From contig JAHNZQ020003148.1 in assembly GCA_019155205.2 (NCBI GenBank), forward strand, positions 1,471,982 through 1,535,981: a stretch of DNA of 64,000 bases, written 5' to 3'. The position numbers and the translations under genes are program-made. Shown piece by piece: positions 35,806-47,062 of the stretch. Each line of letters opens with the position of its first letter. Position 1 is the stretch's first letter. The notes under the pieces were generated by a model. The model did no database searches. It saw nothing but the letters and a program-made list of their open reading frames with translations, and was not told the DNA's origin. The stretch comes from Gracilaria vermiculophylla (taxonomy: Eukaryota > Rhodophyta > Florideophyceae > Gracilariales > Gracilariaceae).

Positions 35806-36522
35806 TCAGGAATCGTGCAAGAGAATGTTATTCGGCAGCAGCGGGGGCCAGCGACGGCGCGCACACCCACCGAGCAGCGGCTTCCTCATTTCCGTCAGCG
35901 TACGCAGCGGTGGGCACTCATAATTTCTCCATATCTTCCAACCCACCCACTCTTTTTCAGTTCTTCCTGCCACCACGAAGAGCTCCGCGATCTGTCCGAG
36001 GGTCCGCGTGCATTTCTCTCGATCGGCCATGGACGAAGCTGCAGCATCGGCGAAAGCCTTGGCACGAGTAACTTCTGCAACCGCTTCTCGCAGGCGATGT
36101 GCGGCATCCATGTCCGACGCGTGCTGGAAGCGGCGCTGATCCAAGTCCAAGCGTTTCACCGCAGAGGCGCATTTATGCCGCTCAACATCACGGCGTTCTG
36201 AGACATCACGCTTGATGAGGTCGATAAGAGCGTTGTCCTTCTTCTCCTCGGCATCATGGCGACGTCGTCGACGCTTTGCCGCCATTGAAAGTCCGTCGCC
36301 CTCCGAATCGCCTTCTACCTCCGGGCGGCCCATGTTGTTACCGAGCTTTCTCTTGTTCCGATGAATGCGGGGCATGGGTGACACATCTCTAGCGGCCGCC
36401 CCAGTACGAGGGAGTTCATCTTCGACGGTACCCTTCTTCTCCTTTGCTTTTGTTGCTGCCATGCGTGCGATACTCATGGTAGCGGCGGCATCGTCTAGGA
36501 GGTTCGACAGCTCATCTTGCAC
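35806..36522 (-). CDS. Charged coiled-coil protein, likely Harbinger accessory protein
   Basis: 238 codons, uninterrupted on the minus strand. Features: basic nuclear-localisation-like runs (HRNKRKLG; AAKRRRRRHDAEEKK) and a long helical, charged stretch (RRDVERHKCASAVKRLDL and onward). No Myb/SANT signature is certain. Its position, 40 bp from the end of the transposase relic and facing it, suggests the DNA-binding partner gene of that element. It stays open while the transposase is broken. It could instead be the last part of a larger gene; the N-terminus may be incomplete. Confidence 0.45.
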   Translation of the reverse strand: MQDELSNLLDDAAATMSIARMAATKAKEKKGTVEDELPRTGAAARDVSPMPRIHRNKRKLGNNMGRPEVEGDSEGDGLSMAAKRRRRRHDAEEKKDNALIDLIKRDVSERRDVERHKCASAVKRLDLDQRRFQHASDMDAAHRLREAVAEVTRAKAFADAAASSMADREKCTRTLGQIAELFVVAGRTEKEWVGWKIWRNYECPPLRTLTEMRKPLLGGCARRRWPPLLPNNILLHDS

Positions 36523-37340
36523 CTATATCGTGCCCGATTGCTGGCTGGGGCAGTATTTTATTTTTTAAAAAGCTCCGTGAGTAACAAAAGCCGATCCTCA
36601 ATTTGTTTGCTGTTTGTCTCAAACGGCTTGCTCGGTTGCGCGTTGAAGAGTTCAGCTGCTGTTGTATACATTCTATCGCCTTCTCAACACTTGGCGAGAT
36701 GCGCTATTGTACTTGTCACGGCACGTGCACAAAGCAGGTCTTAACCTGCCCTATCCCACTTCATCCGGCGTTTTTTGGCCGATACAGGAGATGGGCTGAA
36801 GGTTAGGCTTGCCATGTGGGCGCCAGATTCCTTTGAAGACTCCTCTGCAACCAAATTAGAAACGCCATCTGGCAGTGAATGACTATGAGGACTGGATGAG
36901 GCAGAGTAGGGAGCCTCGCCGGTTACCATAGTTTCGCTGGCTGGAGAACGGAAAGAGTGAGGAAGGGGGGATGTCGCGGAACAGCACACTCGTAAGCACG
37001 GATAACGAAGAGCGCTCGCTAGGTTCTTGCACTCATGCACCGCACAACCCAGCCCGGTACGTTAAAGACGACGCACTTCACAAAGGCGGACGCTGACCAC
37101 GTGAATGCCGAAACCAGGCGCTCCAGGCAGCGTGAGCAGTGTGGGTGGGCTAACATGAGGAGCATATCGCACCGAAAATGTTTTCGGTACAGAGCCTCTC
37201 TGAATGATTTACCTGTACGAGTTGTCGATCGGCTTGGCCCAAATCGGCCACATGTCATACGTGCCATGCCACGCTAGCCAGAATCTACCTACAGTTGAGT
37301 TGCTGAAACTCCCTTTTTGCTGCAGAAATATTGGGCGTAA
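36523..37340. other. No recognisable gene
   Basis: Frames below 100 codons on both strands. This lies between the Harbinger-type locus and a Tc1 fragment. No terminal repeats were found. Confidence 0.4.
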
Positions 37341-37644
37341 ACTGGATTTTTGTCTTGCAAGATGGAGTTTTTGTGCATAGATCAAAGAGCACACAAAACA
37401 GGGGTTCTGAAATAATAAATGTAACGGTTTTAGATTGGCCCGCAAAAAGCTCATATTTAAACAATATTGAGAATGCTTGAAGAATGTTAGCAAGGTCTGT
37501 CTACGCTAAAAGACGCTAATTTACTAATAAGAATGACTTAATTGAAGCTTTAGGGGTTGCTTGGTCGAATATACAGGAAGAATACATGCGCAAACTATAT
37601 CATTCCATTTTTTACCCTTTGTTTAAGGTCATAAAGCAAAAATG
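37341..37644 (+). pseudogene. Tc1/mariner transposase C-terminal fragment
   Basis: The frame reads WIFVLQDGVFVHRSKS, then VLDWPAKSSYLNNIENA, a stop, RMLARSVYAKRR, a stop, FTNKNDLIEALGVAWSNIQE and a tail ending VIKQK. This matches the DDE C-terminus of Tc1 transposases (VLDWPAxSPDLNxIEN). It has two internal stops. The wording differs from the 14-19 kb copies, so it belongs to another Tc1 lineage. Confidence 0.7.
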
Positions 37645-38198
37645 ATCAGCAACTGGTTAATATAAACCTGTTTTACAAAAACATTAAGTAAAGTGGCAAA
37701 ATAATACTTTATTATCCTATAGTACTTTCGCACAATAATAATACTAATGTTTTTCATACTCACCTCCTTTAAACCCACGGAAATGGAGACATTGATTCTA
37801 TTAGAGAATATCTACTGTGTCTCTTTTTCAGGTTTCTGAGACTGATTATTGCGCCATGCCAAGTCTAGTCCGCATCAAAACGACCGTTTTGCCACAAAAC
37901 ATTTAGAACCAGCATCAAAAGTGTCTCAGAACATGAACGTTTTAGATACACTTTTAGTGCCGGCGCAAAAACTTTCTGGGGTCTTTTAACTAAAAGAGAC
38001 AACCAGTTCAGCCAATCGCACGCGGCTGTCTATAACGCCCGCCAATATGTCCGTTTTGCACCGCCCACTTTGTAGACTTGGGTGGCATTCCCGCGTTTTA
38101 CAATTCAACTTCTTCTTCTGCGTGCCGGCTTACATGCGTCACCTTCATCGCCCGGTCTGCATCACTACGACTACATAGAAGCATGATATGTAAAAAAT

Positions 38199-38936
38199 GT
38201 GCTTGAAGCACAAGTCATTTCCGGGCTGACCCCTGAATACAATTGTCGATCTCAATGCGCACACAAATGTTACGCGCAACAACATTCATGCAACACCTTC
38301 AGACCTGATTTACACAGCATGAATCACACGCAAAATGCCACATCTTCAAATCCTTTGGTACATTACGCTCTCGAGACACAGAACGCAGACGTCTTGAAAT
38401 ACTCTTCCACTCATGCAACTCCAGCACCAGCGCCAGATATTGAATGCGTTGAAATTGTTGCCTCACCAGTAGCCAACAAATCAAAACCCCCACGAGCACA
38501 ACGCAAAGCATCTGCAAAGCTCAAGGAGAGCACTTCTCAACCAACAGGAATAGGTAAGTCATATTAAAGTACTGACGGTCTCATACCTGCTGAAAGTTGG
38601 ATTGAAGAGTCTGCGCAGGGTCCGAACCAGAAGCGAGAACAATTTTGGAGTTCCATTCAGACCAGTTGCGCAAATAGAGGAGTGGCGCGTACATCGCATT
38701 CCCTCAGATCTACCTGGGACGGACGGGCGCGGGCCTTGCAACAATACATCGCGGCGAGAAAAAAAGTGGAGTCACAGAAAATATCAGGCGTCAATGAAGA
38801 CGATACAAATGTCAGGGCTATGCAACTGTTGTGTAACCCGGCACATGTCTGCGACACTTTGATAAGTTGGTCAATGAACAAAAGTCTAATTTCATCTCGT
38901 AGAACCTTAAACGTCGCCTGTAGAACTCCAAAATAA
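38199..38936 (+). CDS. Likely transposon accessory protein (Myb/NAM-associated-like), possible two-exon gene
   Basis: Exon 1 (38199-38553) ends at a strong GTAAGT donor; joining to 38608 (54-nt intron, TACTGAC branch-like site near 38568) keeps the frame and gives ESAQGPNQKREQFWSS, SLRSTWDGRARALQQYIAAR and SGVNEDD. This resembles the trihelix/NAM-associated accessory proteins of PIF-type transposons. An AATAAA follows at 38934. The gene faces the transposase relic on the other strand and their 3' ends appear to overlap at about 38800-38830, so the last plus-strand codons may be antisense to the transposase. The splice is inferred from sequence alone. The start codon is uncertain. Confidence 0.4.
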
Positions 38937-39505
38937 ATAAACGTTCAATATTCTTCGTTATAGCTTCCTGTCTTGCTGTATATCTACTCTCTGTATCAGA
39001 TACTGCGTGATAAATCTGCCCAATGAAGATTGGCCGTTTTCGTTAGATTCCATCGACCAAGAAGGATGGGAAATACCGCTATGGGGACCTCGAAAGTACT
39101 TTGTACGGTGCGGTGAATGCCAAAGGGAATCCATCCAATAGAATATCGTTCATTAACGGTGATGCTTCTAACAGTGTTAGATCATGGTTTGTTGCAGGAC
39201 GCCCAGCAAACCAATGCCAGATGTATAAGTTACGATCGCACCATGCCTCTAAAGTAATTTTCGCCGTTTTGCCTTTCATTTCCGCTCTGATATTGTCCTT
39301 TGACTTCTGGTGGGCAATTCTTCCAGGTCAATTTGCAGCCATCAATCGCTCCCACGCATCCCTTAAATCCAACGTCCTCATAACCGCTAGAAATTTCGTC
39401 AAGTTCAGCCTTGCATGGCGTCCTGTTAAGATAATTCGGTCCATACAGTTTCAAAACACATTCGCAAAACCTGCGTAAGTAATATTTAATTGACTCTACC
39501 AACAT
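38800..39505 (-). pseudogene. PIF/Harbinger-type (plant transposon protein-like) transposase relic 2
   Basis: Read on the minus strand: YYLRRFCECVLKLYGPNYLN, GFKGCVGAIDGCKLTWKNCP with the first catalytic Asp, TAKITLEAWCDRNLYIWHWF then GRPATNHDLTLLEASPLMND with the second Asp, and after stops ARQEAITKNIERLF with the catalytic Glu, ending IKVSQTCAGLHN. The wording matches the plant transposon protein (DDE_Tnp_4 relative) family. A frameshift near 39275 and several stops downstream of 39080 inactivate it. N-terminal parts beyond 39505 are not clear. It is a different lineage from relic 1. Confidence 0.75.
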
Positions 39506-40667
39506 CCATTAGCCTTTATCTAGGTCATCGAAGCTGCGGTTTGTGCTCAGAAAACGTGAACATGCTAGGACTTTAACCTCAGATTTATGCCCGAGCGTAC
39601 CGATAGCGCAGCGTCGTTGTTTAAATATGTGCAAAAAGTGCACAAAACGGTCATCATGTATACGCCAAAACATGCTCCGAGGGACGCAAAAGCGTCTTCA
39701 AAATTGTTGAAAATTGTACACACTGTTCGGCTGCATATAGTCTTTAGTCCATGCAGATTGGCCCCTTTGTATGTTTTGGGATCCATGAACACGACCACGA
39801 CAGTTGTATTTGATCCTCTTCCGCCTACGCTTATTGAAAGAAAACAATAATAGTACCATCGCTTGCTGCAAAACGTTGCTCACATAGAGCAAAGTCTGCG
39901 TTTTGAGAAGCTTCCGATAAATCATAGTCGATAAGATGCTGAAGTAGGTGTCGACGGATAGTTTTAAACATGAATAAAGCGGGAGAGGCAGAACCAACAG
40001 GATAGGCATTACAAATCTGGAGAGGTGTGATGGACCTTGCCTTTTGGTATATTGTATGAGGTATTGGTATCATTGGCCCACGATGGCTCTCAGCTGCGTG
40101 TACTACTCAGACCCTTCAGTTTTGAAGGCCTTTCCGAACAAGCGCAAAACGGGGCATGGACGCCCATTTCAGCTTTCTTATTGGCCAGCTAGACATTTTT
40201 TTATAGTGGTCCTGATAGCCCCTAATCCTACCCTGATGGGGAGCGCTGTAAGTATGGCTTTTCTCTACTATTAAAAGTACACCACTTGGCTTCATTGTCA
40301 CGAATCAGTTTCCTGCACTGGACCAGCGCTCACATATATGGCACCAGATCGAGACCTGTATCGATCTCTTCTTCTTGCCACCAAAGCCTCCCGGTTACGG
40401 TCTAAGAATCTGCCGACGGAAAACTAGGACTTTATTTATATTCATTGCAACTGGTGCATTAATGAGCAGTCCATTTTCGTATCAAAGTGGAATCGTTCCT
40501 AATCATGAGTCGACGAAAGTTTGCGGGGCCAATGACGACGTTTGTGACAATCCACGTAAAGAATTACAAGTAGGTAAGCAGTTCCAAAACCATATTTTCC
40601 ATCTAATACCTAACATGAATGAGTTGAATGGAATGTTTGCTTAGCAAGCTACCGTGATTGCAGTAGA

Positions 40668-42004
40668 ATGAGTCATTGGTACCCGTTTTTGAAATCTTTA
40701 AGAACAAACTATCTGAAGGCCTTGAAAAAGAAGTGGGGTCTGAAAATCAGCCACCAAAACAAAAACGAATTAATACCCAGAGCGGTAGTATTCGTCCTTG
40801 TACAAGAACGCAAAGATAAGAACTCGGATGAATGTATTCCCAGAAATGATTTTGCAAAACAGTTTTATGCATGGGAAAAGAAAAATACTACAAACAACGA
40901 TTCGATGACAAACATACCAGAAATTGAGCATATTTTGAATCATTTACCTAAAAGAGAAAGAGAAAGCACGTCATGAGCTTCGAAGAAAAAAAAAAGGATT
41001 GCAAATGTGAAAGACTCATCTGAAATCAACTCATATCAACCCAACTTCGAAAAACATGGCAAACATTCTGGACAACATTTTACTCTGAATGAGTTTGCAC
41101 GGCTTTGCGTGCTGCTTCGTGACGATGAAAGAGCAGGCTTTGCATTGACAAAGGCTGCTGGATTAAAGTTGACGAGAAACCAGATTGATGCTAACGTAAC
41201 GAGAGAGTCATTTTCGATGATTGTGGGAAACATGTTTCATAACATATCGATGGACACAAATGAGAGTTTCAGGGGACATATTGATGATGTGAATTCCAAT
41301 GAACGCCCCATCACATTTCGTACGGCATCTGTGCTGAAGAAGCAATTCAGTCAAATCAAAAGACAGTTTACTGTGGTTCGAGACCGATGGTTTGCCTCTG
41401 GACAGAACGATAGTTCGCGCGTCACTGACTTTTTGCGGTATACGAGTAATGGAGATTTAACTGCTGATCCCAAACGTGTTGTGATTTTATTTCTTGTTTG
41501 TAGACTAGGCACACCGCATGAGGACGTTTCATTGCTCAGCTTGACAACAAAACTAATCTGCAAAGAAGACGCCGGATATAAAGAAGGTGTTCCAGTTAGC
41601 CGGGAAAACGAAGAACCGAATGTGCGAAAAAAACGACGCTTGCACCAAGACCGCGGAGATATCAGGGGGGGAGGGGATGGAAGATATGAGGGTTTTAACC
41701 TCTCCGAGGGCCTGCGTCGCCTGGGATCGGCTTCTGAAGCACGAACGGCACTGCTTATGGAGCAGTTAATTTTCAAGCAGACCAAACATGAAAAAAGCGC
41801 AGACGAAGAAGTGATTAACAGGATGGAGAAGCAGAACAAATTGATGTCTTACATGGAAAAGAGTGCTCTGTGCAACGAACGTGCGCAAAAGACAGGAATC
41901 TGACCGTTCATCCAAAGTTGTCGTACGGTTTTGGAAGAGAATCAACGTCAATTTGATGATTTCCGTAACGCTCTGAATACCAACGAACGCGAGCGCAATC
42001 AGTG
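40668..42004 (+). pseudogene. Large charged protein frame with two in-frame TGAs, possible transposon accessory protein
   Basis: One frame of about 446 codons from ATG 40668 to TGA near 42002, interrupted by TGA at 40974-40976 and at 41901-41903 and by nothing else. The middle (41007-41900) is open for 298 codons. It has an ordered domain (HFTLNEFARLCVLLRDDERA onward), a basic nuclear-signal-like stretch (VRKKRRLHQDRGD), a helical tail (EEVINRMEKQNKLMSYMEKS) and, past the second stop, more coiled-coil text (EENQRQFDDFRNAL). The domain recalls proteins that accompany DDE transposons in oomycetes and algae, but I cannot name a family. No splice sites were found that would remove the stops. Confidence 0.5.
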
Positions 42005-43194
42005 ACTGACTTTTCTTACGGACTGTGACATTTGAAGCGCAGATAATGGATCTCGGGTTAAGTTCTTCTCTAGAAATAATGACATTCGCAATGCCCCGTC
42101 TTTCAATACCGGGTGGAGGAGGGTTGTAATTCAAGGTATGTCTGCGCCAGTTCGCTTTTCCTCAACGCACAGCTCGGGCCTCAGCCAGCCGAGGGTTGCC
42201 GGGGACCACTGCAAACCGTGCGCTTTACGTCTGCAGTGAGTGGTCTCTGCTTCGCGCCTCGAGGCCAGTGCGCTTCGAGACAACAAGAGCTGTTGTGACC
42301 CGTGATGCGACCCCTTCGTTTACATGGCCGGGGTGAAATATCAAGAGGCTAGTGTCCTGCATGCAGGCTCATCTTTATCACCCAAGAACACGGAATGTCT
42401 ACTCCCGTAGCAGGAAGAAAACAATGACCCTTCTCAATTTTAAGAAAGGCCTGGAAGCTGCGCTATCGGCTCATGTCTTGAGGCGCGTCAGAACATAGCC
42501 AGTAGCGTCGGACATGCTGAAAAGAGCGCTGGTGCAGTCGGTAGAATAGGCCTGTTCACTTATGCTGCCTTCAAGCCTTTGCTACCTTCTTCGAACGCTG
42601 CTTCGTCCAACCAGGCTGTCGGTGGCTGGGTAAGTGAGGACGAATTCGAGCTTGACAGCAAAGAGGAGACGGCCCGGCGGGATCAAATTGTGGAGGGTGC
42701 GTCTTTCGCCGGCCGAAAAGACCAGGCGCTGAGCGGAAGACAGCCTGACGCGCGGCGGTTGAGGCGGGTCGGTGATGGTCGCTTTTGGCGGGCTAGGGCC
42801 TGCAGTGGCCACCGGCAGGGATCTTTTCCCGGTAGAGTGAGGCGGCGAAGATGGGATGGAACGAATAGGGCGCGGTTGGAGCTTGTAGGGGACAGGCCCG
42901 TAAAGGGTGGAGATAACCGCAAACATGTTGCGGAGAACGCAACGGGTAGCTCATCCACCTTAGAACGGGTGCGCTCTCGAAGATGCGCACAGGGGGAGGT
43001 GGGGGTGGTCGCGCATCCGGCTTGGACAAAAACGCGACGAAGGCAGCGACCCGAGGTGCAACGCCAACACGGTGGAGCGTAAGGCGGAGTCGGCGCAAGC
43101 CGTGGCGGTGGCGCGACGCGCGCGCGCTGCAAGTGGAACAAGCATGCCGCGCATCACGGCGCAAGCGTAGCTGCGAGCGCACACGAGTCCATGC
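42005..43194. other. Intergenic with GC-rich 3' half
   Basis: From about 42600 the DNA is GC-rich and all frames open by chance; a plus-strand frame of 167 codons (42579-43082) is basic and featureless. It is best read as the promoter side of the 43.2 kb gene. Confidence 0.4.
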
Positions 43195-43929
43195 ATGACA
43201 ACGATGGCGAGCGCGTCAGCGGCGCGTAGCCCGCGGCGAGCACCTGCCGTGCGGCGTCGGGCCCCTACTCGTTGTGGCGTCATCGCGCGCGGGCGTGCGG
43301 CTCGAAATTGGAAGCTGCGGAGGCCGCACCCCGCGCATGCAGGGATGAGTTTGAACTCGACGCCGTCCGCATAGCCACGCCGTGACGAGGTGCAGCCACC
43401 TCCAGCTTTCACCGACGGCGACCACTTCTACTACGACGCCTACGGCTGGTACAAGCACAGCTGCACGCAGATGGGCCACCCCAACTGGCACACCGACCCC
43501 GTGCGCGCCCTTGCGTGCTACCCGCGCAAAGAGCTCATATGGATCGCCACCGCCTGTGGCATGCTGGATGCCCACCACGCCCTCGAGACGGCGCGCCTCG
43601 TCTCCATCTACGTCGGCAAATCCATGCCGCACCCGTTCAATATTGGCGACGTGCGAGATATGGTTGTCTCCGACTCATCCGTGCTCGCTGCTAAGAGCTA
43701 CGGTCTGGCTGTCGACAAGCGCAGCGGCGTGCTTTCGGCCTCGCTTTGTGCCGACGCCGTTCGTAATGCCAAGGCGTTGGTGCTCAAACCGATGAGCGAC
43801 AATCACGTGTGCATCGGCGACGAGTCTCGCATGATGGCCCTCATCGACCTACAGCCACAGAGAATTCTGCGACGGGCCCCCTTGCGCCGCGCCACCGGCG
43901 TGCCTGCTGCAGTATGGGCCACACCCTAG
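43195..43929 (+). pseudogene. Hypothetical protein with transit-peptide-like N-terminus and one in-frame TAG
   Basis: From the ATG at 43195 (MTTMASASAARSPRRAPAVR...) the frame is Arg/Ala/Ser-rich for 59 codons, like an organelle-targeting peptide, then meets TAG at 43372-43374, and continues in the same frame for 185 codons to 43929. The body (DGDHFYYDAYGWYKH; HPNWHTDPVRALACYPRKEL; VLKPMSDNHVCIGDESRM) has the third-position GC bias of a real gene but no family I recognise. Either the gene starts downstream (first ATG in the body at 43471), a small intron removes the stop, or the gene is newly broken. I label it a pseudogene with reserve. Confidence 0.4.
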
Positions 43930-44230
43930 GGCGCATCCAATCTTGCTGTCTTCCCTACATCCACGGGTCGAGTCTCACTATGCGATCTGTCCTTAATGCG
44001 GGAGGTCAACGCGACAGCCGCTTTTGCTGGCACCACCACCTCACTTGCTACCAGTGGCTACTACTTAGTTGCCACGTGGCTCGGCACTAGGGGTGGCGTG
44101 TCCTTTCTTGAACAGACAGTCAAACTGTACGAAGTTTGACCGCTTGTGCATGCCATTCTGCATGCGCCGTGTTCCATCCGGCAGTGTGTCACCTCCACCA
44201 CCCTAGTGCTCTCCACAGGGGTTCTTTCCA

Positions 44231-44698
44231 ATGGCTAATCCAATTGTTTCTGACTTGCCGTTTTCTGAGCATATAGACAGGCGAGAGGAGGCGCTGGCTT
44301 CGATTTTTCGTGATACAGGTCTTCAGGAATTTCTTATCCCTGACGAATTGACATCAGACTCGAGTGCCGCACAGAAAACGTTATGGACAACGACCGTAGT
44401 CGATCGATTCACGATCGCAAAGCATCAGGACGGCCGTGAAGCGCGCACCCGCGTCTTAGCACGTGAAAATGCAAGCTGGCTGCGCCGAGCGTGCGTCCGT
44501 TTGCAGCAAAACCTGTCGGACAACAGTGATCTTTTTCGCATGTCCGTCCTAATGGAGACCTTGTGGGACGACGTGAGCTCGCCGTGCAGTGACTCCAAGT
44601 GGGTGGAGTGTTTCATTATGTTCACAGCGGCTTTCAAAGCTTTACGAGCTGCGTACGTTTGGCTCAATGATACATTGGAGAATGAGGATCGGAACTAG
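44231..44698 (+). CDS. Hypothetical helical protein, 155 aa
   Basis: An uninterrupted frame from ATG (MANPIVSDLPFSEHIDRREE...) to TAG. The sequence is varied, acidic at both ends and predicted mainly helical, with no signal peptide or membrane segment. No family is recognised. It sits 300 bp downstream of the 43.2-43.9 kb gene in the same orientation. Its composition and balanced residue use favour a real small gene over a chance frame. Confidence 0.45.
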   Translation: MANPIVSDLPFSEHIDRREEALASIFRDTGLQEFLIPDELTSDSSAAQKTLWTTTVVDRFTIAKHQDGREARTRVLARENASWLRRACVRLQQNLSDNSDLFRMSVLMETLWDDVSSPCSDSKWVECFIMFTAAFKALRAAYVWLNDTLENEDRN

Positions 44699-46098
44699 TT
44701 TTGCATAGCAAAAATAACTTTTCCACCGAAATATCGTGGAACAACCACGCCCGTGCCAGCATGAAGCAAACGACGCGTGCCATCGTGGCAGCCAAGGGCC
44801 CACGAGGTTTATGGCGCGTTACGGGTAAAACGGGGCTGTCCGCGTTTGCATTGCATTTCGTGACATAACCGGCAGTGCGCTCCAAGATGACGAGGAAGGA
44901 GAAGGTCGTCTGAAATGAACACGGAGGGACTGCGTCGGTGGCGAGGGTGTGCGCCACGGTGGAGATCTGTGGCCTAATGACGCCACTGGAGGTGGTGCAG
45001 TAGCGTATGCAAGCTGAAGTTCAAGAAATGTACCCTTCGGCAGCAATGTGTGCGCGGCAAGTAAGCCGGAATCACGGCGGATGGGTGTTCTACGCGTGCC
45101 ATAGAGCAGTGGTATTGCCCCATGTGCTCTTCACAATGGATTACTGAAGCTTGTGTTATGTGCTTACTGCAGCTGACTGGAGTGGAGAGTGCTGAGATGG
45201 AAGAGAGAATGCCGATATAGTGGGCAGGATAACTTGCATCCATATTCCCTCTGGTACCGACCGTTTCGCAATAAGAGAATTGTATTCTCCTGGATGCTCA
45301 CAATTTTATCTCCCGTGTGCACATTGGACTACAGCTCATTCATCGTGAATATACCACGGAGCCACGACCGGAGGAGGTCGTGGCAATTTCCTGCGCTGTA
45401 CCAAGGATACGAGTTCGTTCCTTTTTCTGGACGTCGACCTCTTGCTGTTCTCTTTTTAAAACAGTGCAATTCGTATCTCGTTGTTCCGCTTGCACGCAGA
45501 ATACCATTCATTTATCTCCAGCTCGCACTGTGCTTGATGGGGAGATGAATTGTGCTGCAGCTTATCTTCAAGATTAGCCAGACAAAAACTGTGTAGTTTC
45601 ATACAAAGACACACAAACCTTGCATTTACGGAAACCGAAAATTGTAAGACGTTTTATAATATCCTCCACCGCCAAAAGGGCATTCTAAACGCTTGCTCTA
45701 CATGTACTCGCAACGAAGAATGGAAACAATTAAACGCATCTTCATAGGGACCCTTTACCTGTGAGTAAAGAATCGGGTCGATCAGGCTCTCACAACATAA
45801 GTAGGATTCATCTCCTGCGATCTAAAAATCCTGTCGTGGACCTTGCTCTTCTAAATACTTGCCCAAGCTAGATACTGCGTGCGCCAAAGCGTCGTGCGCT
45901 AAACCTACGTAGCGTGCCGAATAGCTACTAAATACGTATGATAAGTCTACTAACGCTTGCACTGGTAAGGCAAAGTATCCTTTGCGGCAATGAAAAGATA
46001 CAGGATTGAGGAATCTTGCTGGCTTTCAAAGTCGAATGGATATACCATAGAAGGCTCCAACGCAACCCGTTCGTGGACTTTCCGGTGACCGAGAATAT
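44699..46098. other. No recognisable gene
   Basis: Frames of 60-119 codons on both strands without domains. The piece at 45189-45548 is the longest, and nothing supports it as a gene. Confidence 0.4.
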
Positions 46099-46707
46099 TT
46101 AAAATCTCCCGAAAGCTTGTGAAGTTCGTCGAATGTGTTGGGGAACCCTTGAGAGTCTAAGAACATTCATGAAAACCAGACATATCCCGTGAAAGATTTC
46201 ATACAATGCTGATGCTCCAATTCGAAAACTCATCATTGTATCCAAGTAACTGGCGCCAGCAAGCATACGTAACGTGATCGCTAAGCTCATATCTGGAGCA
46301 ACTGTCGTCCGACCGGACCGTATACCTATGGATTGATTTCTGCACACAGCAGGTTCAATTTTGCTCAATAGCCTAGCAAATGTACTTATGCACACGCAAA
46401 ATGCTTTTTTTAAAGAACGCGGATTGTATATTGCTGCAAGCTGTCTGAGCTTCACACTTTGCTTCAAAAGAAGCTATAGATGAAGAAACGGCCAGAATGC
46501 ACGTGGGTGTGGCTGTTGAAGAATATTTACTGCAACTAGTGCAGAAAAAGCCGCAGCAATTCTGAATTGACTGTCCTCGCTTTCAAGCACATCGTAAACG
46601 TCGTTATCTATTCTTCTTGCCCGAAATGACCAAGGAATAGAGTTACCTCGTTTAGAGCGTGCTTTCAGTATTGAAAAGAATGTTGAGCGTCTTCCAAACA
46701 TCTTCAA
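46099..46707 (-). pseudogene. PIF/Harbinger-type transposase N-terminal fragment
   Basis: On the minus strand, LAITLRMLAGASYLDTMMSF then RIGASALYEIFHGICLVFMN matches the region ahead of the first catalytic Asp in Harbinger-type transposases (LRxLAGGSYLD...STFYxVF). The more N-terminal piece is at 46707-46474, in another frame. The catalytic domain is missing. It ends about 150 bp from the piggyBac element. Confidence 0.6.
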
Positions 46708-47062
46708 TGCCCGCCAAGACCTTCGGAAGGTTTATTGTGGACCTAGAAGGCAAATAAGGCCGCTTTGTGCTTGGCTGACAGCAGAAATTAATATATAAAT
46801 CTCAAGAAATCATACATATTCATGTGTTTGCTCGGAAAGGCCCTGAGACTACGACTGGTGTCTATCGGACAAGCGACCTCATATGAGGTCAATTTTAATT
46901 ACTTTGTAATTAGGTGAAAACATTAAAACTTTTCCTAATTTTTTTTTGTTCTGATATCCTGATCATGTTCTCGATGCCGGCAGCGCTGAACTGTGTCCAC
47001 AACAACAAAGGGTGAATTGTGACTGTTACATCACTCATAGCCGTCAACAACATTCGTAAACT

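Noticed and set aside
40974..40976. Selenocysteine codon at the in-frame TGA
   Set aside because: No selenoprotein family likeness, no Cys-homologue context, and neighbouring relics show similar TGA and TAG stops.
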